Notes: generated by a model from the sequence alone, not told the origin. Counted from the first letter of the stretch, positions 9,362 through 18,441 are shown. The stretch: 64,000 nt of DNA from an uncultured Aquimarina sp. (GCA_947500845.1 CANMTP010000001.1:372001-436000), one strand, 5' to 3'. Program-made: numbers and translations.

Positions 9362-9934
9362 TTGGAAGACTTAAAACAAACAATACGATCTTATACGCAT
9401 GTTAGTGACGCTGATATGGAGTTTGGTCTTCGGTTTTACAAGAAACAAACTTTTAAAAAAGGAACTTTTTTACTTAAACCTGGTCAATATATAGATAGCT
9501 TTTATTTCATGAAAAAAGGCTGTGTTTCTTACTACACTATCGAACAGGGTAATACCCAGGTAATGGAATTTTTTACCGAAGGCTATTTTTTCACAGATTT
9601 ATACGCCTATATCGAAGATATACAGTCACAATGTTATCTGGAAGCTTTAGAAGATTCTGTGGTATATACGATTTCAAAAGACGATGTTCAAAAAGTATTT
9701 GATCATTCTCATCAGCTTGAACGTTTTGGTAGGTTGTCTATGCAACGAACCTTTGTTATTAACTTTCATCGTATTAATCAACTTAGAAATCTTTCGAACC
9801 AGGAAAGGTACTTGCAATTACTTAAAAAGCGGCCCACACTTTTTCAACGCGTTCCTCAATATCTAATCGCCTCATACCTGGGGTTAACACCAGTAGGACT
9901 TTCCAAAATCAGAAAGCGACTAAGTCAAAAATGA
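9362..9934 (+). CDS. Crp/Fnr family transcriptional regulator (TTG start)
   Basis: This 190-residue protein has a cyclic-nucleotide-binding beta roll (about residues 15-120, including FMKKGCVSYY and VMEFFTEGYFF). A C-terminal winged-helix region ends in a recognition helix around YLGLTPVGLSKIRK. It resembles the many Bacteroidota Crp-type proteins whose effector is unknown and which may not bind cAMP. The start is TTG; no in-frame ATG lies near the N-terminus, and the TTG gives the usual N-terminus. Its stop codon sits inside a dyad repeat that precedes the acyl-CoA dehydrogenase array, so it is a candidate regulator of that array or of itself. Confidence 0.87.
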   Translation: MEDLKQTIRSYTHVSDADMEFGLRFYKKQTFKKGTFLLKPGQYIDSFYFMKKGCVSYYTIEQGNTQVMEFFTEGYFFTDLYAYIEDIQSQCYLEALEDSVVYTISKDDVQKVFDHSHQLERFGRLSMQRTFVINFHRINQLRNLSNQERYLQLLKKRPTLFQRVPQYLIASYLGLTPVGLSKIRKRLSQK

Positions 9935-10002
9935 TATATTATATACTAGATTACTAATCATTTTTGATATTCTTGATTATAAAAGTTAAGAGTATCAAAA
10001 AT
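9925..10002. repeat. Three-armed dyad repeat that can form alternative hairpins
   Basis: Arm A is TCAAAAATGAT (9925-9935), arm B is ATCATTTTTGATA (9957-9969) and arm C is TATCAAAAA (9993-10001). B is complementary to both A and C. RNA could therefore fold A:B or B:C but not both, and as DNA the half-site ATCAAAAA repeats in alternating orientation. Arm A includes the stop codon of the Crp-type gene. It may be a terminator/attenuator or a set of regulator half-sites. Confidence 0.5.
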
Positions 10003-10009
10003 TTGGTAT

Positions 10010-10029
10010 TTATTAAACTGGTTTAATAA
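10010..10029. promoter_or_regulatory. Perfect 20-bp palindrome, probable repressor operator
   Basis: TTATTAAAC-TG-GTTTAATAA has perfect 9-bp arms around a 2-bp centre. It lies 65 bases before the start of the first acyl-CoA dehydrogenase. Size and symmetry fit a TetR-type dimer site; TetR proteins commonly control fatty-acid and acyl-CoA catabolism. No tetR gene is within the window, so the regulator is not identified. Confidence 0.55.
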
Positions 10030-10094
10030 GAATTCATCAAATATTTCCGTAATTTATTACTGTATTAATATCCAACTTTAAAAAACCTCACACA

Positions 10095-11909
10095 ATGGCT
10101 AATGAATATATAGATTTTGAAACACTTAAATATCTTTTGTACGATGTACATCAACTTGAAGAGGTGTTAGAAGGAGATCGATTTGCAGATCATGACGTAG
10201 CATCCTTAGATATGTTTTTAGAAGCAGTCAAAGAGTTTTCAGACCGGGAGTTGTTTCCTTACATCAAAGAAATGGACGAGCAACCGGCGTATCATAAAGA
10301 TGGTAATGTATTTGTGCATAAACAAGTTGATGTCATGATGAAGAAAGGAGGCGAAATGGGACTAATTTCTGGTACTTTTGACTATGATGCAGGAGGATTG
10401 CAGTTGCCCATGATGGTCTATACGGCATCTGCTTTTATTCAAGATGCAGCAAATAATCATTTACCGGGATATGCTGGCTTAACGTTGGGATCGGCAGAAT
10501 TAATCGTGCATTTTGGAAATGCAGCTTTGAATGATACCTATGTTCCTAAGATGCTTTCCGGAGAGTGGGGAGGCACTATGTGTTTGACCGAACCGCAAGC
10601 GGGAAGCTCATTATCTGATGTCGTAACCAAAGCAGTACCTACCAATGAGGGGTATTATAAAATTTCTGGACAAAAAATTTTTATCTCTGGGGGCGATCAT
10701 CAATATGCTGATAATTTTGTGCATCTCGTGTTGGCAAGAATAGAAGGAGCACCCGAAGGAACCAAAGGGATTTCTTTGTTTGTGGTGCCTAAAAAACGAC
10801 CAGATAGTGATGGCAATCTTAACCCTAATGATGTAACTACGGTAGCCGATTTTCAAAAAATGGGACAAAGGGGATATTGCACTACACATCTTGGTTTTGG
10901 AGATGCTGATGATTGTCGTGGCTGGTTGGTTGGTGAGCCCCATCAAGGTTTGAAATATATGTTTTTAATGATGAATGGTGCACGTATTGCAGTAGGTCGA
11001 GGAGCAGCTGCAATTGCTACGGCGGCGTATCACGCATCCTTGCAATATGCAAAGGAGCGTCCGCAAGGACGTAAATTAGCCAGTGACGGAAAGAAAAATC
11101 CTGAACAAGGACAAACCCTAATCATTAACCATCCTGATGTACGCAGAATGTTATTACATCAAAAAGTCGTGGCCGAAGGATCATTAAGTTTAGTACTACT
11201 TGCCTCAAAATATTATGATCTTAAAGAAACCATAAAGGATGAGTCAGAGAAAAATAAGTATGCTTTGTTACTTGAATTAATCATTCCGATGGTAAAAACC
11301 TATCCGTCAGAAATGGGAGCACAAGCAGTTTCAAATGGCTTACAGGTACTTGGTGGTTATGGTTTCTGTACAGATTTTATTTTGCAACAATATTATAGAG
11401 ACATTCGTATTTTTCCAATTTACGAAGGGACGACAGGTATTCAGTCTCAAGACCTTTTAGGAAGAAAACTACTATTAGAAAATGGAAAAGCATTAGAATT
11501 GCTTACGAATGAAATTCTTCAAACCATTGAAGAAGTTTCCAAATACAATCAGTTAAAAAAATATGCTGTAAAACTTGGGGAAAAGCTAAAAATGGCTCAA
11601 AAAGTAATTCAATCGCTACTCCATTATGCTAAAAAGGGTGATTTCGAGCGCTTTTTGTCTGACGCTACTCCTTTTATGGAATACTTAAGTACAATCACAA
11701 TGGCGTGGATATGGTTAGATATTGCTGCTCATTCAAAAAACGCTTTAGTTACGGGACAAAAAAATCATTCAGAGGATTTTTATGAGAATAAAATTCATGC
11801 TATGAAATTCTTCTTCAAGTATGAATTACCTAAAACTAGTGGTCTTTCAGAAATCCTAATGGATGAAGAAACACTTACTATCGCGGACGAAAAAGAAGTG
11901 CTTAATTAG
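10095..11909 (+). CDS. Acyl-CoA dehydrogenase with C-terminal extension
   Basis: This FAD-dependent flavoenzyme introduces the alpha-beta double bond in an acyl-CoA, passing electrons to ETF. It has 604 residues, longer than the ~380-residue fatty acyl-CoA dehydrogenases because of an extra C-terminal helical domain (about 470-604). The catalytic base is predicted as Glu444 in YEGTTGIQ. The flavin-contacting stretches CLTEPQAGSS and ISGGDH are present, as is the conserved QVLGGYGF segment (VLGGYGF here). It leads the array behind the palindromic operator, and an SDR gene follows 42 bases later. Substrate chain length cannot be read from sequence. Confidence 0.93.
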   Translation: MANEYIDFETLKYLLYDVHQLEEVLEGDRFADHDVASLDMFLEAVKEFSDRELFPYIKEMDEQPAYHKDGNVFVHKQVDVMMKKGGEMGLISGTFDYDAGGLQLPMMVYTASAFIQDAANNHLPGYAGLTLGSAELIVHFGNAALNDTYVPKMLSGEWGGTMCLTEPQAGSSLSDVVTKAVPTNEGYYKISGQKIFISGGDHQYADNFVHLVLARIEGAPEGTKGISLFVVPKKRPDSDGNLNPNDVTTVADFQKMGQRGYCTTHLGFGDADDCRGWLVGEPHQGLKYMFLMMNGARIAVGRGAAAIATAAYHASLQYAKERPQGRKLASDGKKNPEQGQTLIINHPDVRRMLLHQKVVAEGSLSLVLLASKYYDLKETIKDESEKNKYALLLELIIPMVKTYPSEMGAQAVSNGLQVLGGYGFCTDFILQQYYRDIRIFPIYEGTTGIQSQDLLGRKLLLENGKALELLTNEILQTIEEVSKYNQLKKYAVKLGEKLKMAQKVIQSLLHYAKKGDFERFLSDATPFMEYLSTITMAWIWLDIAAHSKNALVTGQKNHSEDFYENKIHAMKFFFKYELPKTSGLSEILMDEETLTIADEKEVLN

Positions 11910-11951
11910 AAATAAAAAACACCTTTTATCATTAAACTCACCAATTAACAA

Positions 11952-12728
11952 ATGAACAGTATAAAACAATCGTTCGATCTCGAAGGTAAAGTGGCTGTTA
12001 TTACCGGTTCCAGTAAAGGAATTGGAAAAGCAATCGCTCAAGGCCTAGCCGAATATGGAGCCAAAGTCGTTATAAGCAGTAGAAGTCAGGAGGCTGTAGA
12101 CGAAGTTGCAGCAGAATTTAAAACCGCTGGACTAGAAGCTGTTGGCATAGCATGTCATATAGGAAAAAAAGCAGAACGCCAAAACCTGGTACATACAACT
12201 ATAGCGCATTATGGCGGAATTGATATTTTAATAAATAATGCCGCTATTAATCCTGTGTATGGCCCGATTGAGGATGCAGACGAAGAGGTGTTTGATAAGA
12301 TTATGGATGTGAATGTGAAAGCTCCCTGGATGTTGTCTAATTTAGTCTTGTCTTCCATGAAAGAACGAGGAGGGGGTAGTATTGTTAATATAGCTTCGGT
12401 AGAAGCACTGCATCCTGGCGCGGGATTAGGATTATATAGCACTAGCAAGGCGGCATTATTAATGTTAACCAAAAATCAGGCAAAAGAATGGGGTCCATAT
12501 GGTATTCGTGCTAATGTTGTATGCCCGGGATTGATCAAAACAAAGTTTAGTGCCGCACTTTGGCAAAATGAAAAATTACTTCAAAAGATAGAAAAGACTT
12601 TACCTAGTGCACGTATGGGAATGCCTGATGAAATGGCCGGAATTGTATGTTTGTTGGCCTCAGATGCCGGAGCATATATGACCGGTGGTGTTTATAATGC
12701 AGACGGAGGATATATGATCGCCGGATAA
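11952..12728 (+). CDS. SDR family NAD(P)-dependent oxidoreductase
   Basis: This is a classical short-chain dehydrogenase of 258 residues. It has the cofactor loop TGSSKGIG (18-25), an NNAA motif, and catalytic Tyr162 and Lys166 (YSTSK). A C-terminal YMTGGVYNADGG segment is typical of 3-oxoacyl-type and secondary alcohol dehydrogenases. It lies between two acyl-CoA dehydrogenase genes, so a 3-hydroxyacyl-CoA or secondary hydroxy-acid dehydrogenase role in the same pathway is likely. Cofactor preference was not resolved. Confidence 0.92.
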   Translation: MNSIKQSFDLEGKVAVITGSSKGIGKAIAQGLAEYGAKVVISSRSQEAVDEVAAEFKTAGLEAVGIACHIGKKAERQNLVHTTIAHYGGIDILINNAAINPVYGPIEDADEEVFDKIMDVNVKAPWMLSNLVLSSMKERGGGSIVNIASVEALHPGAGLGLYSTSKAALLMLTKNQAKEWGPYGIRANVVCPGLIKTKFSAALWQNEKLLQKIEKTLPSARMGMPDEMAGIVCLLASDAGAYMTGGVYNADGGYMIAG

Positions 12729-12802
12729 TGTAATAATGTGGCTGTACGACACAATGAGCTTGTTGAAATACAGACAGTAATCTCTTAACGATCGCTATAC
12801 TA

Positions 12803-14026
12803 ATGAATTTCAATTACACAGAAAAAACTAGTTCACTTCAAGAAAAACTGAATACATTTTTTGAAGAACATATTCTGCCCATAGAAAAGGAAGTTAGCGC
12901 CTTTAATTATGACCCCGACAATAGATGGAAACGTTGGCCTGGAATGGAGGATCTTAAGGCAAAAGCAAGAGCTGCTGGTTTATGGAATCTTTTCTTACCT
13001 AAGAGTTATGGAGAGTTAAGTCCTGGATTGACTAATCTTGAATATGCCCCGCTAGCAGAGATTATGGGTCGTGTATTGTGGTCCTCAGAAGTATTTAACT
13101 GCAACGCTCCAGACACAGGCAATATGGAGGTGCTGGCAAAATATGGATCTCCGTATCAGAAAAAACAATGGCTAGAACCTTTGATGAACGGTGAAATTCG
13201 TTCGGCGTTTTTAATGACAGAACCACAGGTTGCTTCTTCTGATGCGACTAATATTGAAACTTCTATTACCATTGACGGAGATGATTATGTGATCAACGGT
13301 CGTAAATGGTGGTCATCTGGTGGAATGGATCCTCATTGTAAAATAGCTATTGTGATGGGGAAAACGGATCCCGATGCCCCACGTCATCAACAACAAAGTA
13401 TGATTTTGGTGCCTATGGATACTCCCGGACTTAAAATTATACGACCGTTATCGGTTTTCGGGTTTTATGATTCACCCGAAGGACATGCCGAAATTGTATT
13501 AGAGAATGTAAGAGTACCTGAAAAAAATCTTATCCTTGGAGAAGGAAGAGGCTTTGAAATTGCTCAGGGACGTTTGGGACCTGGCCGTATTCACCATTGC
13601 ATGCGTTTGATAGGGATGGCACAACGATCCTTAGAATTAATGTCACAACGTGCCTCAGAACGAATTGCCTTTGGTAAAACCTTTAAAGATTTTAGTAGTA
13701 TTCGTCAAGAAATCGCTCAATCTCAGTGTGAAATAGAACAGGCCAGATTATTAACACTTTCCGCAGCTGATAAAATGGATAAAGAAGGAAATAAAACTTC
13801 AAAAGATCTTATTGCTATGATCAAAATTGTGGCTCCGAACATGGCATTGAATGTGATCGATCGTGCGATGCAGATTCACGGCGGAAAGGGAGTAGGACCC
13901 GATACACCCTTGGCACATTTTTTTGTAGCGGCAAGAATGCTACGTTTGGCCGATGGTCCCGACGAGGTACATATGTATCAACTGGGTAAAAGTGTGATTA
14001 ATAAATATGCTACAATTAAGATATAG
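12803..14026 (+). CDS. Acyl-CoA dehydrogenase, ACAD10/11-LvaC-like
   Basis: This 407-residue acyl-CoA dehydrogenase has features of the ACAD10/ACAD11 branch. These are an N-terminal segment with PGMEDLK, a GGMDPHCK loop, [11 protein letters not shown], and a C-terminal LADGPDEVH in which Glu388 occupies the catalytic-base position. In this branch the enzyme works with an APH-like kinase: a 4-hydroxyacyl-CoA is phosphorylated and phosphate is eliminated. Such a kinase is the next gene, 71 bases downstream. The flavin site ([11 protein letters not shown]) is intact. The 4-hydroxy-acid assignment is an inference from branch and context. Confidence 0.9.
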   Translation: MNFNYTEKTSSLQEKLNTFFEEHILPIEKEVSAFNYDPDNRWKRWPGMEDLKAKARAAGLWNLFLPKSYGELSPGLTNLEYAPLAEIMGRVLWSSEVFNCNAPDTGNMEVLAKYGSPYQKKQWLEPLMNGEIRSAFLMTEPQVASSDATNIETSITIDGDDYVINGRKWWSSGGMDPHCKIAIVMGKTDPDAPRHQQQSMILVPMDTPGLKIIRPLSVFGFYDSPEGHAEIVLENVRVPEKNLILGEGRGFEIAQGRLGPGRIHHCMRLIGMAQRSLELMSQRASERIAFGKTFKDFSSIRQEIAQSQCEIEQARLLTLSAADKMDKEGNKTSKDLIAMIKIVAPNMALNVIDRAMQIHGGKGVGPDTPLAHFFVAARMLRLADGPDEVHMYQLGKSVINKYATIKI

Positions 14027-14060
14027 CTAATAGTATCCTATTCAAAATAAAATTGTCAGT

Positions 14061-14075
14061 CTGAGCTCGTCGAAG
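14061..14075. repeat. REP-like repeat half, CTGAGCTCGTCGAAG
   Basis: This is a single copy of the dispersed CTGAGCnnGTCGAAG motif in the gap between the acyl-CoA dehydrogenase and kinase genes. Variants recur at about 20530, 22355 and 23170. Confidence 0.55.
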
Positions 14076-14097
14076 ACAAATTAACCAATACCATACA

Positions 14098-15150
14098 ATG
14101 CAAAACGTGCGCAAAGGCGAAGAATTAAATGAAAAAACATTAAAAATATTCTTACAAAAAGAAGGTCTTATTGATAGTGATCAAAGTGATTGGAAAGTTA
14201 CCCAATTCACACATGGTTATTCTAATCTCACCTATCTGCTGCAAATAGAAAGTAATGAATACGTACTACGCCGACCTCCATTTGGAGCTATAAAAAGAGG
14301 GCATGATATGGGACGCGAATTTAAAGTACAATCTGGTGTTTATAAAGCTTTCCCGAAGGTGCCAAAAATGTATGTATATACTGAAGATGAAAGTATTTTA
14401 GGTTGCCCTTTTTACATCATGGAAAAGGTAGATGGTATTATTCTTAATATGAAAGAAGCCAAAAAAAGAAATATTCCTGCAAATAACTTCAAAATTATAG
14501 CAGACTCCTGGTTAGATACTTTTGTAGAACTTCACAATGTTGATTATAAGGCAGTGGGGTTAGAAGATCTAGGAAAACCTGAAGGGTATGTAGAACGACA
14601 GGTGCTCAATTGGGGAAAACAGTACCTAAAAGCAGCTACCGAAGATGTGCCAGCAGCAGAAAAGGTAATGCGTTGGACGGAAGACAATCAACCCACCGAA
14701 TATAAGCATAGCTTGGTGCACAATGATTTTAAATACGATAACATCGTTTTTAAAGATGATAGCTGGAAAGAAGTAGTTGCCGTTTTAGATTGGGAAATGG
14801 CAACTCTAGGAGATCCTTTGATGGATCTGGGAACTTCACTTGGGTATTGGACCATGGCGAGTGATCATCCTTTTGTGCAACAAGGCATCCCTTCGCCAAC
14901 AATCATGGATGGGAATCCTGGAAGAAGCGAAATTGTGGAATTGTATATCCAAAAGAGCGGAAGACAAGTAGATCATCTGGTGTTTTACTATGTGTTCGGA
15001 CTGTTTAAAATAGCAGTAATTGCTCAGCAGATCTATTACAGATATAGTAAGGGATTGACCACAGATCCTCGATTTGCACAACTTAATAAAGCAGCAGAGT
15101 TACTATGTAATTTGGCATTGCAGGCGATACAGAAAAATAAAATTGATTGA
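14098..15150 (+). CDS. APH-fold phosphotransferase (ACAD10/11 or LvaA-like hydroxyacyl-CoA kinase)
   Basis: This 350-residue aminoglycoside-phosphotransferase-fold kinase has an N-terminal beta lobe containing YVLRRPP. The catalytic loop is HNDFKYDN, with Asp210 and Asn215, and the metal-binding motif is DWE at 231-233. The HNDF, DWEMATLGDP and LGYW signatures are those of the kinase half of mammalian ACAD10/11 and of Pseudomonas LvaA, which phosphorylate the 4-hydroxyl of acyl-CoAs. Its position right after an ACAD10/11-like dehydrogenase supports this over antibiotic resistance. Here the two halves are separate proteins. Confidence 0.88.
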   Translation: MQNVRKGEELNEKTLKIFLQKEGLIDSDQSDWKVTQFTHGYSNLTYLLQIESNEYVLRRPPFGAIKRGHDMGREFKVQSGVYKAFPKVPKMYVYTEDESILGCPFYIMEKVDGIILNMKEAKKRNIPANNFKIIADSWLDTFVELHNVDYKAVGLEDLGKPEGYVERQVLNWGKQYLKAATEDVPAAEKVMRWTEDNQPTEYKHSLVHNDFKYDNIVFKDDSWKEVVAVLDWEMATLGDPLMDLGTSLGYWTMASDHPFVQQGIPSPTIMDGNPGRSEIVELYIQKSGRQVDHLVFYYVFGLFKIAVIAQQIYYRYSKGLTTDPRFAQLNKAAELLCNLALQAIQKNKID

Positions 15151-15165
15151 TGAATAAAATTTAAA

Positions 15166-15801
15166 ATGAAGTATTTAACCCCTACATATTTTCTTGATTA
15201 CGAGTCTGATGAAATTCAGAAACTCGTAAAAGAATTTAATACCGATACACTAGCACCAAAAGAAAAAGCTATAGGATTATATCTTAAGGTGAGAGATCAA
15301 TGGAAATATGATCCGTATAACATTCACCTTACAAAAGAGGGATATAAAGCAAGTGAGATTGCCAAAAAACCGTATGGGCATTGTGTGGATAAATCGATTT
15401 TGTTGATCGCGGGCTTACGGGCACTGCAAATACCAGCAAGAATTCATTTAGCAAAAGTTAAAAATCATATTGCTGTAGAGAAATTGACTGAAAAATTTGG
15501 AACCAATGAATTGACACCTCACGGAATGGTCAATGTAAGGCTTAACGGAAAATGGGTCAAAGCTTCCCCAGCATTTAATCAAACCCTGTGCGAGAAATGC
15601 AATGTGGCACCTTTGGAGTTTGATGGAGAAAACGATTCTATGTTTCAGGAATATGATAGTGAAGGGAATATTTTTATGGAATATTTAGAAGATTATGGCC
15701 ATTTTGAAGATATTCCTTTTGATTTTATGATTCATACTATGAAGACACATTATCCTGGAATTATCAACATGATTGAGGATTCAGGAATAATTAGGTTATA
15801 G
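15166..15801 (+). CDS. Transglutaminase-like domain protein lacking the third triad residue
   Basis: This 211-residue protein has a transglutaminase-like (papain-fold) core. Cys73 lies in the GHCVDKS helix start and His119 in PHGMVNV. The Asp normally found after the following strand is replaced by the ASPAFN segment near residues 133-138. Other members of this subfamily share this, so it may not be degenerate, but a classical Cys-His-Asp protease or amidase activity is uncertain. No signal peptide is seen, so it should be cytoplasmic. It sits 15 bases after the kinase gene and is presumably in the same transcript. Confidence 0.8.
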   Translation: MKYLTPTYFLDYESDEIQKLVKEFNTDTLAPKEKAIGLYLKVRDQWKYDPYNIHLTKEGYKASEIAKKPYGHCVDKSILLIAGLRALQIPARIHLAKVKNHIAVEKLTEKFGTNELTPHGMVNVRLNGKWVKASPAFNQTLCEKCNVAPLEFDGENDSMFQEYDSEGNIFMEYLEDYGHFEDIPFDFMIHTMKTHYPGIINMIEDSGIIRL

Positions 15802-15824
15802 TAAACAAAATAAAAATTTGAGAC

Positions 15825-16211
15825 ATGAGCGAAAAATATATTGGAGTTACCTCAGAACAGTTTCAGGATTTTAGTCAGTTGCCTCTTGAAGGACCTTTTC
15901 AGATGTTAAACCTATTGAAATTTAAAGATAAAGTTAAAGAAACCGGAGTTACAGGAGCAGAGACTTATGCCCAATATATGAAAGCCGTGATCCCTTTTTT
16001 TCAAGCTTCAAAAGCTAAGGTAATATATCAAGGAAAACCCAAAATTACACTCATAGGTCCAAAGGACGGATTAGAATGGGACAAAATTCTGATTGTAGAA
16101 TATGCAAGTAAAGAGGATTTTATAAAAATGATTACATCAGAAGGTTATCCTGCAAAGATACGTAGCCAAGCACTCGAAGATTCAAGGTTGATATTAAGTG
16201 TTTCAGCGTAG
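15825..16211 (+). CDS. DUF1330-like small protein
   Basis: This is a 128-residue dimeric alpha/beta-barrel type protein. The segments PFQMLNLLKFKD, ETYAQYMKAV and ILIVEYASKEDF fit the DUF1330 family. Its members resemble small hydrolases or isomerases but have no agreed function. It follows the transglutaminase-like gene after 23 bases, and a terminator-like hairpin lies 40 bases after its stop. It is therefore probably the last gene of the first transcript of the array. No catalytic role is assigned. Confidence 0.8.
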   Translation: MSEKYIGVTSEQFQDFSQLPLEGPFQMLNLLKFKDKVKETGVTGAETYAQYMKAVIPFFQASKAKVIYQGKPKITLIGPKDGLEWDKILIVEYASKEDFIKMITSEGYPAKIRSQALEDSRLILSVSA

Positions 16212-16250
16212 AAATAAGAATTAGATGCATAGGATAAAGTATAACGTTTT

Positions 16251-16279
16251 AAGGCAGCGCTTTGAAAAAGTGCCTTTTT
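16251..16279 (+). terminator. Intrinsic terminator after the DUF1330 gene
   Basis: AAGGCA...CTTT pairs with AAAG...TGCCTT around a GAA loop, with a 3-base GCG bulge, and runs into five Ts. It is suitably placed to end the first transcript of the catabolic array. Confidence 0.5.
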
Positions 16280-16280
16280 C

Positions 16281-16337
16281 CCTGCTTACCTGGCGATGGC
16301 AGGCAGGTTTTGGTTCTGTTTGCTGCCTGGCAAGCAA
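16281..16337. repeat. Imperfect inverted REP-like element
   Basis: CTGCTTACCTGGC at the left and GCCTGGCAAGCA at the right form an imperfect dyad. An inner CCTGGCGATGGCAGG hairpin is also present. It is markedly GC-richer than its surroundings and resembles the CCTGCC..GGCAGG repeat near 18300. Confidence 0.45.
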
Positions 16338-16398
16338 AGAAAATGAACATGAGGTTCAATAGTTACCAAAAATTAAATAATAAAAAAATATAAGATAC

Positions 16399-17154
16399 AT
16401 GCAAGTAAAAGATAAAATAGTAATCGTTACAGGAGCCGGTTCTGGGATAGGAGCTGCTGTCGCAAAACATTTCGCAAAACATCAAGCCAAAGTTATAGTT
16501 TCAGATATAAAAGAAGAAAAAGCACAAAAAATAGCTGATGAAATTAAGGATGCAAAAGGAGAAGCTATTGTAATGGTGGCCAATGTAGTCAAATTTGATG
16601 AAGTAGAAGATCTTATAACTAAAACAGTATCACATTATGGTCGTCTGGATGTGATAGTCAATAACGCAGGAATAGGGCCCAAAAATATGGCACGAACGGG
16701 GGATTATACCCTCGAAGACTGGGATAATGTAATTGCAGTTAACCAAACAGGGGTGTTTTATTGCATGAAGTTAGCCATAAAGCAAATGGTGAAACAGGGA
16801 GGAGGAAATATTGTAAATATAGCATCTCTGGCCGGTCTGAAAGCTTCATTAAATAATCTCTCATATAGCGCAAGCAAATTCGCTGTAGTCGGAATGACAA
16901 AATCGGCAGCTTTAGAATATGCTACCAAAAATATACGCATCAATGCGGTTTGCCCTGGATATACAGAATCTGCTCTACTTGATAAGTTATTATCGGTTCG
17001 ACCAGATATGGACCAGCGTTTAAAGAGTGTAATCCCGATGAAACGATATGGCTTGGCCGAAGAAATTGCTGAGGCCGTAGTTTGGTTGGCTTCAGATAGC
17101 ACAAAATTCATTACTGGCCAGACCATTACACTAGACGGAGGAACATCTTTATAA
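16399..17154 (+). CDS. SDR family NAD(P)-dependent oxidoreductase
   Basis: This classical SDR of 251 residues has cofactor loop TGAGSGIG (11-18), an acidic Asp after strand 2 (VSDIKEEK), NNAGIGP, and catalytic Tyr156/Lys160 (YSASK). It also has the usual SDSTKFITGQTITLDGG end. The Asp after strand 2 suggests NAD(H) preference. It starts the second part of the catabolic array, 30 bases before an MDR reductase, and is likely to oxidise a hydroxyacyl-CoA or alcohol intermediate. The exact substrate is unknown. Confidence 0.92.
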   Translation: MQVKDKIVIVTGAGSGIGAAVAKHFAKHQAKVIVSDIKEEKAQKIADEIKDAKGEAIVMVANVVKFDEVEDLITKTVSHYGRLDVIVNNAGIGPKNMARTGDYTLEDWDNVIAVNQTGVFYCMKLAIKQMVKQGGGNIVNIASLAGLKASLNNLSYSASKFAVVGMTKSAALEYATKNIRINAVCPGYTESALLDKLLSVRPDMDQRLKSVIPMKRYGLAEEIAEAVVWLASDSTKFITGQTITLDGGTSL

Positions 17155-17184
17155 ATAAACACACAATAATCAAAATAAAATATC

Positions 17185-18192
17185 ATGAGTAATAAACAAC
17201 TAATATTCAAAAAACGTCCGGTAGGACTTCCGGAAGCAGATACCTGGGAATTACAATCCAACCCAATTCCAGAGCCAAATGAAGGCGAGGTTTTAATTCA
17301 GCAACATTATATATCCCTGGATCCGGCAATGAGAGGTTGGATGAATGAAGGGAAATCATACATAGAACCTGTACAAATTAATGACGTTATGCGCGCTGGA
17401 TCGGTGGGTAAAGTGATTAAAGCCAATAATCACCCTAAGTTTAAAGAAGGAGATTACCTAACAGGTTGGGGTGGTGTACAACAATATACAGTGACCGATG
17501 GTAGTAATTGGTACCAGGTAGATCCTAGTTTAGCTCCGCTACCGATGTACATTGGTACGTTGGGGATGCCTGGGATGACAGCCTATTTCGGAATTTTAGA
17601 AGTAGGAAAGATCAAAGAAGGCGATACAGTTTTGGTTTCTGGTGCAGCAGGAGCTGTTGGGAGTGTAGTAGGACAAATCGCGAAAATCAAAGGTTGCCGC
17701 GTGATCGGAATTGCAGGAGGAGCCGATAAATGTAAATACGTGGTAGAAGAACTTGGTTTTGACGGTGCGATCGATTATAAATCTGAAAAAATACATGCAG
17801 GATTAAAAAGAGAATGCCCTAAAGGTATTGATGTATATTTTGATAACGTAGGAGGAGAAATTCTGGATGCAGCCTTAGCTAGATTACGTATGCATGCTCG
17901 TATTGTGATTTGCGGAGCGATTTCACAATATAATAATAAAACCGCAATGAAAGGTCCAAGTAATTATCTGTCATTATTAGTAAATCGGGCAACAATGCAA
18001 GGAATGGTAGTAATGGATTACGCCAAAGATTATGGTAAAGCAGCCATGGAAATGGGAGGTTGGATCGCTCAGGGAAAATTAAAAAGCAAAGAAGATATTT
18101 ATGAAGGCATCGAAAACTTTCATGAAACCTTTTTACGCCTATTCTCTGGAAAGAAAATGGGAAAACTGGTGTTGAAGGTGATTGAGGAATAA
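17185..18192 (+). CDS. NADP-dependent MDR oxidoreductase (PTGR/CurA-like)
   Basis: This medium-chain dehydrogenase/reductase has 335 residues and no zinc-ligand set. It belongs to the leukotriene B4 12-hydroxydehydrogenase/prostaglandin reductase/CurA group. Diagnostic segments are SLDPAMRGWM at the N-terminus, GMPGMTAYFG, and the nucleotide-binding loop SGAAGAVGS. These enzymes reduce the double bond of alpha,beta-unsaturated ketones or aldehydes with NADPH in the cytoplasm. Together with the downstream MDR it suggests handling of enone or unsaturated intermediates. Confidence 0.92.
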   Translation: MSNKQLIFKKRPVGLPEADTWELQSNPIPEPNEGEVLIQQHYISLDPAMRGWMNEGKSYIEPVQINDVMRAGSVGKVIKANNHPKFKEGDYLTGWGGVQQYTVTDGSNWYQVDPSLAPLPMYIGTLGMPGMTAYFGILEVGKIKEGDTVLVSGAAGAVGSVVGQIAKIKGCRVIGIAGGADKCKYVVEELGFDGAIDYKSEKIHAGLKRECPKGIDVYFDNVGGEILDAALARLRMHARIVICGAISQYNNKTAMKGPSNYLSLLVNRATMQGMVVMDYAKDYGKAAMEMGGWIAQGKLKSKEDIYEGIENFHETFLRLFSGKKMGKLVLKVIEE

Positions 18193-18243
18193 AAAGCGTC
18201 ATAACGAGTGATTTTTCGTGACAAAGTGAAGAAAAATTGCATG

Positions 18244-18397
18244 CCTGCCTAGCGGTCAGGTATCTAGAACGGCTTTTTAGTCAAGTTGAATGTCATCCTG
18301 AACTTCCTGCCCGTCCGGCAGGCTGGGATTCAGAGGGCTCTTTAAGAAAAAGAAATTATTAACAAGATGAGATACTGAAATAAATTCAGCATGACAA
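18244..18397. repeat. Composite REP/BIME-like intergenic element
   Basis: It contains CCTGCCTAGCGGTCAGG (18244-18260), the CCTGCC-CGTCC-GGCAGG hairpin (18306-18322), and an outer near-inverted pair TGTCATCCTGAA / TTCAGCATGACA (18291-18397). This fills most of the 264-base gap. It has no coding potential and is GC-rich against an AT-rich background. Confidence 0.55.
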
Positions 18398-18420
18398 ATT
18401 AAATCATTTAGACTAACATA

Positions 18421-18441
18421 CTCAAAACTCAAAACTCAAAA
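18421..18441. repeat. Tandem CTCAAAA, three copies
   Basis: These are three exact 7-base repeats 16 bases before the start codon of the quinone-oxidoreductase-like gene. Copy number could vary by slippage and change the leader. Confidence 0.5.

Noticed and set aside
14098-15150. Aminoglycoside resistance gene
   Set aside because: The APH fold is present, but the motif set and the adjacent ACAD match the hydroxyacyl-CoA kinase branch, not drug phosphotransferases.
16758-17261. 167-codon minus-strand ORF over the SDR at 16399
   Set aside because: The plus-strand SDR has full catalytic motifs; the opposite frame is a shadow.
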